A stretch of 64,000 bases of DNA, taken from NCBI RefSeq assembly GCF_030388245.1, contig NZ_CP098361.1:681001-745000 (forward strand), read 5' to 3'. Made by a program: the position numbers and the translations under genes. The DNA is from Paracoccus sp. TOH. Its GTDB lineage: Bacteria; Pseudomonadota; Alphaproteobacteria; Rhodobacterales; Rhodobacteraceae. The notes under the pieces were generated by a model. That model was not told the DNA's origin. It saw nothing but the letters and a program-made list of their open reading frames with translations, and searched no databases. Position 1 is the first letter of the stretch, and every line of letters begins with the position of its first letter. Below, in pieces: positions 9,026-18,076 of this stretch.

Positions 9026-9313
9026 ATGGAAGGGAAGGTGCTGGTCCGGATTGCCGCCATCGTGTTCGTCGCCGTCGCGATCACCGCGGCGATCATCGAG
9101 ATGACCCGCGAGGAAGCCCCCGCGCCAGCACCTTCCGCTCCTGCGCTTTCGCGTCAGGTCGATCCCCTGCGCGAAGGGCAGCGCCGCTGTCAGGAGATGG
9201 GAGAGGCGGCAGCCAATGATGCCGCCTGCCTGGGCATCTGGGCCGAGACCCGCGACCGGTTTCTCGGCCGGACACCCGCGCCGTCGACGCCTGGCCCGGA
9301 TGAGGGGCGATAA
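9026..9313 (+). CDS. TrbK-alt-type putative entry exclusion protein
   Basis: This 95-residue protein has one N-terminal membrane helix (about residues 6-26), a Pro/Ala-rich linker and a short domain with two cysteines (RRCQEMGEAAANDAACLGIW). The size, the CxxMG...C...W pattern and the position between trbJ and trbL match the alternative TrbK family found in alphaproteobacterial trb modules. TrbK proteins in IncP plasmids prevent uptake of the same plasmid by a cell that already has it. That function is inferred for this distant form. It lacks the lipobox of RP4 TrbK. Confidence 0.82.
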   Translation: MEGKVLVRIAAIVFVAVAITAAIIEMTREEAPAPAPSAPALSRQVDPLREGQRRCQEMGEAAANDAACLGIWAETRDRFLGRTPAPSTPGPDEGR

Positions 9314-9315
9314 TC

Positions 9316-10674
9316 ATGGGCGGGACGGGGGTCATCGACAATTTTCTCGGCATCTTCACCGGCTACATCGACTCGGGCTTTGGCCTGCTCGGCGGTGAGG
9401 TTGCCTTTATTGCCACGACGCTCATCGTCATCGACGTGACGCTCGCCGCCCTGTTCTGGGCCTGGGGCGCCGACGACGACATCATCGCGCGCCTGGTGAA
9501 GAAGACGATCTTCGTCGGCGTCTTCGCCTATATCATCGCCAACTGGAACAATCTCGCCCGCATCGTCTTCGAGAGCTTCGCCGGCCTCGGCCTCATGGCC
9601 TCGGGCACGGGGTTTTCTGCCGCCGATCTCCTGCGCCCTGGCCGCGTCGCCCAGATCGGCCTCGATGCCGGGCGCCCGCTGCTCGAATCCATTTCCGATC
9701 TCATGGGCTGGATCGCGGTCTTTGAAAACCTCGTGCAGATCCTCTGCCTGTTCTTCGCCTGGGCACTGGTGATCCTCGCCTTCTTCATCCTGGCGATCCA
9801 GCTCTTCGTCACCCTGATCGAGTTCAAGCTGACGACGCTTGCAGGCTTCGTGCTGATCCCCTTCGGTCTCTTCGGCAAGACCGCCTTCATGGCTGAAAGG
9901 GTCCTGGGCAATGTCGTCTCATCCGGCATCAAGGTGCTGGTGTTGACCGTCATCATCGGCATCGGCTCGACGCTCTTCGGCCAATTCACTGCAGGCTTCG
10001 GCGGTGCGACCCCGACCATTGACGACGCCATGGCCATCGTGCTGGCCGCCCTTTCTCTTCTCGGCCTCGGTATCTTCGGTCCCGGTATCGCCACCGGCCT
10101 CGTCTCGGGCGGCCCGCAACTCAGCGCAGGGGCGGCGGTTGGAACCGGCCTCGCGGTCGGCGGTGCTGCTGTCGCGGGCGGTGGCGTGACCATGCTTGCG
10201 GCGCGTGGTGGCGGTGCCGCACTTTCGGGCGGTGCTGCACTTGCCCGCGGCGGGGCCTCGGCCGCCGGTGCGGCCTCGTCGGCCTATACGCTCAGTTCCA
10301 TGGGCGGGTCCGGTGCAGCCGGTGTCGCGTCCGGCCTTGGTGGCGTGGCGCGCACCGGAGCATCCGCAGCCATCTCGCCCCTCAAGCGTGCCGCGTCTCG
10401 CTCCGCCGACAGTATGAAATCCAGCTATTCCGACGGCGCAAAAGCGGGGTTCGCGGCGTCCGGCGGCAGCTCCTCAATGGGCACGATCGGCGGCGCCCCA
10501 TCGCCTGATCCGTCAACGCCCTCAGCCGCAGATAGCCCGCCGGCCTGGGCGCAGAACATGCGCCGCAGCCGGGCGATGAGCCATGGCGTCACCGCTGCCG
10601 CCCATGCCGTCCGGTCCGGCGACAGCCATGGTGGCGGCTCCTCCGTCAGCCTTTCCGAAAGTAACCGCACATGA
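9316..10674 (+). CDS. trbL: TrbL, VirB6-like polytopic membrane protein
   Basis: This is a 452-residue protein. Residues 1-280 contain about six hydrophobic segments, as expected for TrbL/VirB6, which forms part of the inner membrane channel. The C-terminal 170 residues are low-complexity Gly/Ala/Ser sequence, usual for TrbL of alphaproteobacteria and probably cytoplasmic or flexible. The gene begins 2 bp after trbK and overlaps trbF by 4 bp. I see no frameshift. Confidence 0.93.
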   Translation: MGGTGVIDNFLGIFTGYIDSGFGLLGGEVAFIATTLIVIDVTLAALFWAWGADDDIIARLVKKTIFVGVFAYIIANWNNLARIVFESFAGLGLMASGTGFSAADLLRPGRVAQIGLDAGRPLLESISDLMGWIAVFENLVQILCLFFAWALVILAFFILAIQLFVTLIEFKLTTLAGFVLIPFGLFGKTAFMAERVLGNVVSSGIKVLVLTVIIGIGSTLFGQFTAGFGGATPTIDDAMAIVLAALSLLGLGIFGPGIATGLVSGGPQLSAGAAVGTGLAVGGAAVAGGGVTMLAARGGGAALSGGAALARGGASAAGAASSAYTLSSMGGSGAAGVASGLGGVARTGASAAISPLKRAASRSADSMKSSYSDGAKAGFAASGGSSSMGTIGGAPSPDPSTPSAADSPPAWAQNMRRSRAMSHGVTAAAHAVRSGDSHGGGSSVSLSESNRT

Positions 10675-11360
10675 ACATCTTCAAACGACCGACGACCCAT
10701 TACGGCAAGATGCCGGAACCCGAAACGCCCTATCAGCGCGCCGCGCAGGTCTGGGACGACCGCATCGGCTCGGCCCGGGTCCAGGCAAGGAACTGGCGCT
10801 ACATGGCGTTCGGCTCCTTGATCCTCGCGGCAGGTTTCGCCGGCGCTCTTGTCTGGCAATCGGCGCGTGGGAGCATCGTGCCATGGGTCGTTCAGGTGGA
10901 CAATCTCGGCCAGGCGCAAGCCGTCGCGCCGGCAGCAGCCGATTATCGGCCGACCGACCCGCAGATCGCCTTTCACCTCGGCCGTTTCATCGAACAGGTG
11001 CGCGCGCTCCCGGCCGACGCCATCGTCGTCCGCCAGAACTGGCTCAGGGCTTACGAGTTCACCACCGACCGGGGCGCGGCCGCATTGAACGACTATGCCC
11101 GCTCCAACGATCCCTTCACGCGCGTCGGCCGCCAGCAGGTAGCCGTCGAAGTATCGAGCATCATCCGGGCGTCGCCGGACAGTTTCCGTGTGGCCTGGTC
11201 TGAGCGGCACTACGAGAACGGCCAACTCTCCACCACCGAGCGATGGACCGCGATCCTGACGGTCGTGATCCAGACCCCGCGCAATGCCGAGCGGCTGCGC
11301 TCCAATCCCCTCGGAATCTATGTCAACGCGATCAACTGGTCGCGGGAGATGAGCCAATGA
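10671..11360 (+). CDS. trbF: TrbF, VirB8-like assembly factor
   Basis: This 229-residue bitopic membrane protein has a short cytoplasmic N-terminus with the signature FKRPTTHYG, one membrane helix at about residues 42-62 and a periplasmic VirB8 domain containing NYWR/VNPLG-like elements (LRSNPLGIYVNAINWSREM at the end). VirB8 proteins form the periplasmic scaffold that links the inner and outer membrane complexes. The gene overlaps both neighbours by 4 bp. Confidence 0.94.
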   Translation: MNIFKRPTTHYGKMPEPETPYQRAAQVWDDRIGSARVQARNWRYMAFGSLILAAGFAGALVWQSARGSIVPWVVQVDNLGQAQAVAPAAADYRPTDPQIAFHLGRFIEQVRALPADAIVVRQNWLRAYEFTTDRGAAALNDYARSNDPFTRVGRQQVAVEVSSIIRASPDSFRVAWSERHYENGQLSTTERWTAILTVVIQTPRNAERLRSNPLGIYVNAINWSREMSQ

Positions 11361-12385
11361 CCGCCACGACTTTCCGCAAAGCCGGGCTTCCGGTTTTCCG
11401 CAAACCCGCCTTCGCGGCTTTGCTGCTTTCCGCCACCATGCTGGCCGGCTGCGCCACCAACCGGACGCCGCAGTTCAGCTACGACGCCGATGTGCCGCCG
11501 GTGCCGACCGTGCAGGCCGCCGCAGCCGACACAACGCCCCGGCCGCTGCACGTCCCGCCCGCCTGGACTGTGGCGCGGGGCGGCGAGGCTGCCGGCACGG
11601 CGACGGCCCGCGTCGAGAACGCCAATGCCGCCGCCCGCGTCGAGCCGCGCCGGGAAGGCTACTATAATGCCATCCAGATTTATCCCTGGTCGGAAGGCGC
11701 GCTCTATCAGGTCTATGCCGCAGTCGGGCAAATCACCACCATCGCGCTGGAGCCGGGCGAAAGCCTGACCGGCGCGGGGCCGATTGCCGCCGGAGACACC
11801 ACCCGCTGGATCATCGGTGACACGGAGAGCGGCAGCGGCCCGACCCGCCGGGTGCATGTGCTGGTGAAGCCGACCCGACCGGACATTTCGACCAACCTCG
11901 TCATCACCACCGACCGGCGCATCTACATGATCGAACTCCGCGCCCGCGAAGCTCTCTATATGCCTGCCGTGGCATGGGCGTATCCGACACCACCGCCGGG
12001 AAGCCGCGTGACCACGCCCTCAGCCCCCGTCATCCCGGCCGAGACCGCGCGCAACTATCGTTACGGCTTGCAGGTGCAGGGCAGCAGCCCGCCATGGCGG
12101 CCGGTTTCCGTCTTCGACGACGGCAGGCGCGTCTATGTCGTCTTCCCGCGTGGCATCGTGCAGGGAGAGATGCCGCCTCTGTTCGTCCTTGGATCGGACG
12201 GCGAACCGCAGATCGTCAATTCCCGCATCCATCGGAACGTCCTGATCGTGGACCGCCTGTTCGGCGCAGCGGAACTTCGCCTCGGCAGCGGCGACCGCCA
12301 GCAGGTCGTCAGGATCGTCCGCGTCGAGCAGACGCGGGCCGCAGCCCAGCCAGCCGGTGCGACCACGGGAGGATCACCCTCATGA
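11357..12385 (+). CDS. trbG: TrbG, VirB9-like outer membrane complex lipoprotein
   Basis: This is a 342-residue protein whose ATG overlaps the trbF stop. The N-terminus has a lipobox LAGC with the lipidated Cys at residue 32. The downstream part matches VirB9/TrbG, with the IYPWSEGALYQVYAAVGQ region, then TTDRRIYMIELRA and a C-terminal domain ending with VDRLFGAAELRLG. VirB9 with VirB7 and VirB10 makes the outer membrane core. A lipid-modified TrbG would remove the need for a separate VirB7, which is absent here. It overlaps trbI by 3-4 bp. Confidence 0.94.
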   Translation: MTATTFRKAGLPVFRKPAFAALLLSATMLAGCATNRTPQFSYDADVPPVPTVQAAAADTTPRPLHVPPAWTVARGGEAAGTATARVENANAAARVEPRREGYYNAIQIYPWSEGALYQVYAAVGQITTIALEPGESLTGAGPIAAGDTTRWIIGDTESGSGPTRRVHVLVKPTRPDISTNLVITTDRRIYMIELRAREALYMPAVAWAYPTPPPGSRVTTPSAPVIPAETARNYRYGLQVQGSSPPWRPVSVFDDGRRVYVVFPRGIVQGEMPPLFVLGSDGEPQIVNSRIHRNVLIVDRLFGAAELRLGSGDRQQVVRIVRVEQTRAAAQPAGATTGGSPS

Positions 12386-13509
12386 GCGATACCGACACCG
12401 CAGCCCCCATGCGGTTGCGCGCCGAGCCGCCCCGCGTCACCCGCCTGTCCCGCAAGGTGCTGGCAGGCGCCGGAGCCGTTGCCCTTCTCGGCATTGGCGG
12501 GGCACTGATCTACGCTCTCCAGACCCGCGATGCCGGGCCGGGCGGCGGCGAACTCTATTCGACCGAGAACCGCCCCACAGCAGATGGGCTTGCCGGCCTG
12601 CCGCGCGACTATACCGGCCCGGTCCTGGGACCGGCGTTGCCGGGCGATCTCGGTCGCCCGATACTTGAGGCGCAGAATCGGGGGCAGCCGGTCGCGCCAC
12701 CGACCATCACGGCGCCCGCCGTTGATCCAGATGAGCAGCGTCGTCTCGCCGAGGAAGAAGCCGCTCGTCTGAGCGGCGTGTTCTTCCAGTCTGGCCCGCG
12801 GGCTGGAGCGACGCCGGGAACGACCATGCCCGGCCTCGCGGGTCTCGATCTCGGTGGTCAGGCTCCAGCGCAGGATCGCCATACCGCTTTTCTCAACGGG
12901 CCTGTGGACCGGCAAACCGTCGCCCCGGATCGCGTCGCACCACCGGCATCGCCCTATATCCTTCAGGCCGGGGCGGTGATCCCGGCGGCGCTTATCACCG
13001 GCATCCGTTCCGATCTGCCCGGCCAGATCACGGCCCAAGTGACCGAGAACGTCTATGACAGCCCGACCGGCAGCTTGTTGCTGATCCCGCAGGGAACGCG
13101 CATCATCGGCCAATATGATGACGGTGTGACCTTCGGCCAGCGCCGCGTCCTGTTGGTCTGGAATCGCCTGATCCTGCCCGGCGGCCGCTCCATCGTCCTG
13201 GAGCGCCTGCCGGGTGCGGACGCTTCCGGTTACGCCGGGCTTGAGGATGGCGTGGATTACCACTGGTGGGATCTGATGCGGGCCGCTGGCCTCTCGACCT
13301 TGCTTGCGGTCGGTGCGGAATTGGCCAGCAGCGACGAGGATCGACTGATCCGCGCCATACGCGACGGGGCGCAGGATACCATCAACCAGGCGGGTCAGCA
13401 GATCGTCCAGCGCCAGTTGCAGGTCGTACCGACACTGACGATCCGTCCTGGCTACCCGGTCAGGATCATCGTCACCCGCGATCTGGTATTCGAGCCGGCA
13501 GGAGGTTGA
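12382..13509 (+). CDS. trbI: TrbI, VirB10-like channel protein
   Basis: This 375-residue protein has a cytoplasmic N-terminus, one membrane helix at about residues 27-48, a Pro-rich periplasmic linker and the conserved C-terminal beta-barrel domain (IPAALITGIRSDLPGQITAQ, then LLIPQGTRIIGQYDDGV and TIRPGYPVRIIVTRDLVF). VirB10 proteins span both membranes and gate the channel in response to ATP use. It is the last trb gene and is followed 2 bp later by a DUF2274 gene. Confidence 0.95.
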   Translation: MSDTDTAAPMRLRAEPPRVTRLSRKVLAGAGAVALLGIGGALIYALQTRDAGPGGGELYSTENRPTADGLAGLPRDYTGPVLGPALPGDLGRPILEAQNRGQPVAPPTITAPAVDPDEQRRLAEEEAARLSGVFFQSGPRAGATPGTTMPGLAGLDLGGQAPAQDRHTAFLNGPVDRQTVAPDRVAPPASPYILQAGAVIPAALITGIRSDLPGQITAQVTENVYDSPTGSLLLIPQGTRIIGQYDDGVTFGQRRVLLVWNRLILPGGRSIVLERLPGADASGYAGLEDGVDYHWWDLMRAAGLSTLLAVGAELASSDEDRLIRAIRDGAQDTINQAGQQIVQRQLQVVPTLTIRPGYPVRIIVTRDLVFEPAGG

Positions 13510-13511
13510 CC

Positions 13512-13733
13512 ATGACAAAGCTGAAACTCGGCCCGCTCCCCGACGACAAGCCCGTGAAGGTGACGGTGGAACTGCCCGCGTCGCTTCACCGCGATCTGGT
13601 CGCCTATGCCGAGGTACTGGCCCGCGAGACCGGCCAGCCCACCGCCGATCCCGTCAGGCTGATCGTACCGATGTTGGAGCGGTTCATCGCCACGGATCGT
13701 GGCTTTGCAAAGGCGCGAAAGATCCGCTCATGA
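13512..13733 (+). CDS. DUF2274 protein, end of trb operon
   Basis: This is a 73-residue protein. It starts KLKLGPLPDDKPVKVTVELP and continues with a helical domain (ASLHRDLVAYAEVLARETGQ), the hallmark of the DUF2274 family that regularly follows trbI in alphaproteobacterial conjugation modules. The ribbon-then-helix pattern resembles ribbon-helix-helix DNA-binding proteins, so a regulatory role is possible but unproven. It has a strong AGGAGG ribosome-binding site and converges with, and overlaps by 6 bp, the tetR-like gene. Confidence 0.88.
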   Translation: MTKLKLGPLPDDKPVKVTVELPASLHRDLVAYAEVLARETGQPTADPVRLIVPMLERFIATDRGFAKARKIRS

Positions 13734-14360
13734 CGTGATCGGGTGTTTGGCCGGGCCGGTTGCCGCGATCATCTCCATGAGCGCGTCTATCACGCTCTGC
13801 GTCGAGTCCCACTTCGCCGCGTGGTCCAGCAGGCGGTTCTGAATGTTCAGACTGACCGCTCCATGGATCGTTGACCAGAACATGAAGCCGTAGCGTTGCA
13901 GGTCAGCACCCGGCAAGTAACCATGCTCCTGAGATGAGCGCAGGCCTGTCAGCAGCAGACTCAGGACCTGACGACCCGCTTCGCTTGACCACGGATCATC
14001 GCTCACCCCAAGCTTCGGGGGCGGTGAGAACATCAGCCGGTACAGAGTGGGGTTCTCCAGGGCGAAGCGCGCATAGGCATAGCTGCCATCGCGCAAATAG
14101 CCGAACGGATCGCCTCGCATCTGTTCGAAAACCGCGAACTTCTCGTTGTAGAGGCGTCCAAATCCTTCGTCGCGCGCCGCGCGCAGTAAAGCATTCTTGT
14201 TGCGGAAATGGCCGTAAAGGGCCGGCGCCGTGCAGCCCACGGCCTGTGCCACCGAGGTCAGTGGAACATCGAAGTCGCCTTGCTGTGCCAGCAGACGGAT
14301 CGTTTCCTCGACCGCACGGCGAGCAATATCAAGTTCCTGCTCTTTTCGGGGGCGAGCCAT
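13728..14360 (-). CDS. TetR/AcrR-family transcriptional regulator
   Basis: This is a 210-residue protein if started at the ATG at 14360 (MARPRKEQELD). An in-frame extension of 24 codons upstream looks non-native. The N-terminal helix-turn-helix is VPLTSVAQAVGCTAPALYGHFRNKNALL at about residues 30-58, typical of TetR repressors, with a C-terminal ligand-binding domain. No obvious operator palindrome was found, and the target is unknown. An AT-rich stretch at 14396-14415 upstream could hold its promoter. It points against the trb operon and might regulate it, or the lysR-type gene on the other side. Confidence 0.85.
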   Translation of the reverse strand: MARPRKEQELDIARRAVEETIRLLAQQGDFDVPLTSVAQAVGCTAPALYGHFRNKNALLRAARDEGFGRLYNEKFAVFEQMRGDPFGYLRDGSYAYARFALENPTLYRLMFSPPPKLGVSDDPWSSEAGRQVLSLLLTGLRSSQEHGYLPGADLQRYGFMFWSTIHGAVSLNIQNRLLDHAAKWDSTQSVIDALMEMIAATGPAKHPITS

Positions 14361-14591
14361 CGAGATCCCTGTTGCGACTGTCCGCTGAAACTGAATACGA
14401 TTTATTTTTTTCGTTGACGGAGCCGATGTCAAGCAGCACCATCTGGGAACTGAATGGTATTAAGTTTGAGGTGTGGAGGACGGCAGATGGTCGCGTATGA
14501 ACCTGGCCATCACGGCACGCACCATCGCCTTCGCTGGCAGGCCGCGACCGAGCGCTGGCCAGAAGACGACTGCGGTTCGGGATGATGTGCC

Positions 14592-15578
14592 ATGCCTATG
14601 CACCGAAACAGGGACGCCCCATCTGGTAGCTCCGTCCTCGCGCGTATTGTCGAGGGCAGCGCTGGTAAGAGCACAATCCGGTTGCGCCAGTTGCGGCATT
14701 TCCTTGCTGCGGCCGACCACGGGAGCTTCCGCAAGGCTGCAATCGCCTTGGACATCAATGAATCATCGGTCAGCCGCCAGATCCGCGACCTTGAGGATGA
14801 ATTGGGTGCCTCACTATTCATACGACATTCGGGCGGGGTGCGGCTGACGGTCGCCGGGCAGGAGTTTCTGCGCAGCGCCCGGCATGCTCTTCGGCAGATC
14901 GACATCGGCGTGACCAAGGTTGCCGCGGTCGGTCGGGCTGACCAGGGACTGCTCAAGGTCGGGATATTTTCTTCGCTGGCGTCGGGATTTCTGTTTAACC
15001 TCCTGCGACGGTTCGGGACGCGCCATCCGACCGTTCAGGTCGATCTTATAGATGGAAATCCGTCCGAGCACGTCGCTGCCGTCCGGCAGTTGGATCTGGA
15101 CATCGCTTTCATAACCGGAACGGCACCCTGGGATGGCTGCGAAACGGAGCATCTCTGGTGCGAACGGGTCTTCGTGGTGCTGCCTGCTGGCCATCCCTTG
15201 GCCGCCAAAGCCGAACTCGAATGGCCTGATCTGACAGGTGAACGCTTCATCGTGAGCGATGTCGCACCGGGCCAGGAGATCCACGACTATCTGATTGCTC
15301 ACCTTGCCGGTCTCGGTCATCACCCTGACATTCAATCCCAGCATGTGGGCCGCGACAATATCCTGTCGCTGGTAGCTGTCGGTCGGGGGCTAACGCTGAC
15401 AAGCGAAGCCACCACCGTTGGGCAGTTTCCGGGGATCGCCTTCCGGCAACTGGCGGATGAAGTGCTGCCCTTCAGCATGGTCTGGTCGGATAGAAACGAT
15501 AATCCGGCCTGCAGGCGCCTGTTGAGCATGGCTCGAGCGATGGGGAAAACCTCGTCAGCATTACAACCGAACGCCTGA
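14592..15578 (+). CDS. LysR-family transcriptional regulator
   Basis: This 328-residue protein has the N-terminal winged HTH (LRQLRHFLAAADHGSFRKAA, then ESSVSRQIRDLEDELGASLF) beginning about residue 31, and a C-terminal periplasmic-binding-like effector domain. LysR proteins are usually about 300 residues with the HTH starting near residue 3, so the true start may be a later non-ATG codon. The ATG at 14592 is the only clear ATG. LysR genes often sit at the end of trb modules of this type. The inducer and target are unknown. Confidence 0.85.
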   Translation: MPMHRNRDAPSGSSVLARIVEGSAGKSTIRLRQLRHFLAAADHGSFRKAAIALDINESSVSRQIRDLEDELGASLFIRHSGGVRLTVAGQEFLRSARHALRQIDIGVTKVAAVGRADQGLLKVGIFSSLASGFLFNLLRRFGTRHPTVQVDLIDGNPSEHVAAVRQLDLDIAFITGTAPWDGCETEHLWCERVFVVLPAGHPLAAKAELEWPDLTGERFIVSDVAPGQEIHDYLIAHLAGLGHHPDIQSQHVGRDNILSLVAVGRGLTLTSEATTVGQFPGIAFRQLADEVLPFSMVWSDRNDNPACRRLLSMARAMGKTSSALQPNA

Positions 15579-15735
15579 GGGGACATCGTCGCTTTCCAAA
15601 TGTGTGCCTCCGTTGCGATTCCTCTCATACAGCACCACTTTCAGCGCCGACGGGAAGCCTCAGTTCCGCAGGATGCGTGGCACAAGAACTCCTGCGTTCC
15701 CCCCACCGAACGAAATTCGGCGGAAGTCGCGGGCT

Positions 15736-17856
15736 TCAGGAACCGCAGTTTCGATTATGGCGTGCGGCTATCCACTGGCTGAGCGCCTTCACCTCGGCAG
15801 CGCTGAAGCCCGTGGCCATCGCATCGGCAACGCGCTGCATCATCGCCCGATCATCCGGGCCGGTCGACTTTGCGGGCCAGGATGATCGGAAATGCCCACA
15901 GGCATAACTGAACCCGGCCGCCCAGTCCCGCATGGCCATCTGGCTTCGCGCGGACATCGCCGCTGAAAACTCCGCAGCCTCTTTCGCTTGGTCCAAGCAG
16001 GCGTTCGCGCGCATCAGGATCAGATCGGCGAAGCGCTGGATACTATCCGACGTGAGGTTGCCAATGGCGCTGCCGAGGATCTCGGGTAGCCACCTGTTCG
16101 GCGCGATCACCTTCGGCGCGATGGTGGCCGACATCAGGAACCCGTCGATCCAGTCCGCCGTGATCGCCGAGCCTTTCACGAGGCGCGCCAGTTCGCCCTT
16201 CCGCTCCGGCTTTGGCGCATCTGCCTCCGCCTCTTCCACCCATTCCTCAAGCGTGGCGTCCTGATCCACGTCCGGATCGTCGAACACCCACGCCTCGATT
16301 GTCTGGTCGTGGACATCGGCCATGACCGGGATCTTCTTCAGATCGCGTCCTTCGAGGAGCGCCATTGCCGTGGCCGTGAAGCTGGCGGCGTCCGGGTGGT
16401 CGCTTGCGGCCAGCACATCTGCCGCCCGCGCGACAAGCCGCGCCCAGAAGTCGCGCCGGGTCTCGAGCCATCGCCAGAGCGCCGCGTCCAGCGCGCGCGG
16501 GTTGTGGCGGCCCTCGAGCACCTCATGCGCATGATCACTTTCCTCGAACCAACTCTGGACGATCTCATGGCGATCCCACCAGCCCTCGCTGGCATTGATC
16601 AGCTTGCCTTGCGCCGGAGCCGAGAGACCGCGTATGCGTTCCGCGACGGGCAGCGCCGCGATCAGGGCCTCGGTCGTGACCGCTTCCGGCCGCAGCTTAT
16701 CGAGGCCGCAAAGTTCCGCCACCTCGATGAGGCCCGCGGCCGGGGGCAACCCTGCTGCAAGGCCATCGGCCAGCGCCATGGCGAGGCTGCCTTCGAGCCA
16801 GGAGAGGGGCACCTTGACCGCGCCGGTCTCCTGGCTGATGCGGCTTAACAGCGCCTTCTGTTCGTTCGCCGATTTGCAGGGCACGGTGTAGGCGTCCTTG
16901 ACCCCGTGGCCCTGCTTGAAGAGCAGCATCGCGGTCTTGCGGCTGCCGCCCGACTGCAGCGCGATCATGAGGCTTTGCGCGCCGCCGCCATCGGGCAGTG
17001 TGGCCATGACCGAATGGATAGTCCACGGCTTGGCTGACGCGCCGGTCGCCAGACCCGACCGCATGGCGAGTTTCAATGCCTTGTCCACCGAGGCGCGGGC
17101 CTCGTCCTGAGGCATCCAGCTGCGCAGGATCACCATCTTGCCCGCTATCTCCTGCGAGAGCGTGCCTGTCGCGGCGCGTTCGCCCAAGGCGTGCGCCGCC
17201 GCAGCGCGGATCTGCGCTGACGGATCGAGCAGCCAGAAACATGCCAGCTTCGCGTGGATCGGCTCCGATCGTCCAACCGACCATGCAATGACATGCTGAC
17301 GCATTGCCGACGGCATTGCTGGGAACGTCTCGGTCAGCGCTGCATGCAGCGCGAGCGCATCGCCTTCGGTCTGCTCGATCAGACTGCGGAACAGATCTTC
17401 CAGCGCCGCCTCCGCCGCGACACGATCCTGCGGGGCAGGACTAGGCGCTGCGAGCATCATATCGGCGGCAGAAACCTCCAGAGATGTGGGTGCGGGCAGT
17501 CCGTTCGTGGTCCATGCGCTTGCAAGGAGCAGGCGGTGGAAGGGGCTCAGGCGCCCCTGGCCAGAAGCCAGTTCGACCGCATCTGCCACGGCCTCTAGAA
17601 AGGTATCACCTCGCTTCTTTCGGTTCTCCCTAGCGATACGTGCGGCATCCAGTGCCGATGCCAGCAATTCGGTGAGTGGCTCCAGCTCCGGGGCACTCTC
17701 CTTCGTGGCGCAGAGCTTCGCGACCAGACGGCCACCCAATGCTGGCCGATGCAGCATCGAAAAACTTGCGCGGTCGAGAACCTCGCCGCGCGCACTATCA
17801 TCGTCCTGCAGCCGCGACAGTTCCGCCAATGCTGTCTCGATCGGTCCTTCCGACAC
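15736..17856 (-). CDS. Large uncharacterised protein with C-terminal YecA/UPF0149-like domain
   Basis: This is a 706-residue soluble, helical, Ala-rich protein. The C-terminal 170 residues contain WIDGFLMSATIAPKVIAPNR and WLPEILG, which match the UPF0149/YecA consensus (LDGFLxAxxxxPxxxxPxxWL). The first 450 residues look like alpha-helical repeats of the HEAT type, judging from regular Leu/Ala spacing. No catalytic motif is visible. It lies alone on the minus strand between a lysR-type gene and the broken exonuclease gene. The function is unknown. YecA-like proteins often carry metal-binding SEC-C tails, but no such Cys cluster is present here. Confidence 0.7.
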   Translation of the reverse strand: MSEGPIETALAELSRLQDDDSARGEVLDRASFSMLHRPALGGRLVAKLCATKESAPELEPLTELLASALDAARIARENRKKRGDTFLEAVADAVELASGQGRLSPFHRLLLASAWTTNGLPAPTSLEVSAADMMLAAPSPAPQDRVAAEAALEDLFRSLIEQTEGDALALHAALTETFPAMPSAMRQHVIAWSVGRSEPIHAKLACFWLLDPSAQIRAAAAHALGERAATGTLSQEIAGKMVILRSWMPQDEARASVDKALKLAMRSGLATGASAKPWTIHSVMATLPDGGGAQSLMIALQSGGSRKTAMLLFKQGHGVKDAYTVPCKSANEQKALLSRISQETGAVKVPLSWLEGSLAMALADGLAAGLPPAAGLIEVAELCGLDKLRPEAVTTEALIAALPVAERIRGLSAPAQGKLINASEGWWDRHEIVQSWFEESDHAHEVLEGRHNPRALDAALWRWLETRRDFWARLVARAADVLAASDHPDAASFTATAMALLEGRDLKKIPVMADVHDQTIEAWVFDDPDVDQDATLEEWVEEAEADAPKPERKGELARLVKGSAITADWIDGFLMSATIAPKVIAPNRWLPEILGSAIGNLTSDSIQRFADLILMRANACLDQAKEAAEFSAAMSARSQMAMRDWAAGFSYACGHFRSSWPAKSTGPDDRAMMQRVADAMATGFSAAEVKALSQWIAARHNRNCGS

Positions 17857-18067
17857 GTATCCCCACTTTCTGAATCGCGCCCTTATATTTTTCGCAGCCT
17901 ATTCGCCGGCCGTGGGATTGTCACCGACGCGAGCACTGAGAGCGGCACTTATTGGCCCAGAACAGGTCCGACCCGTCGTCGTTGGCCACAGGTCCAGACC
18001 GGAACATCGATGCTGACGCGACGGTGACCACAAGTTATGGTGCCCCATGACCTTTGCCTTCTACGAT

Positions 18068-18076
18068 CTGGAGACG
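18068..18076 (+). repeat. IS256 target site duplication, left copy
   Basis: CTGGAGACG occurs here and again at 19469-19477, directly outside the two IS ends. Nine bases is within the usual 8-9 bp for IS256-family insertion. Confidence 0.93.
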
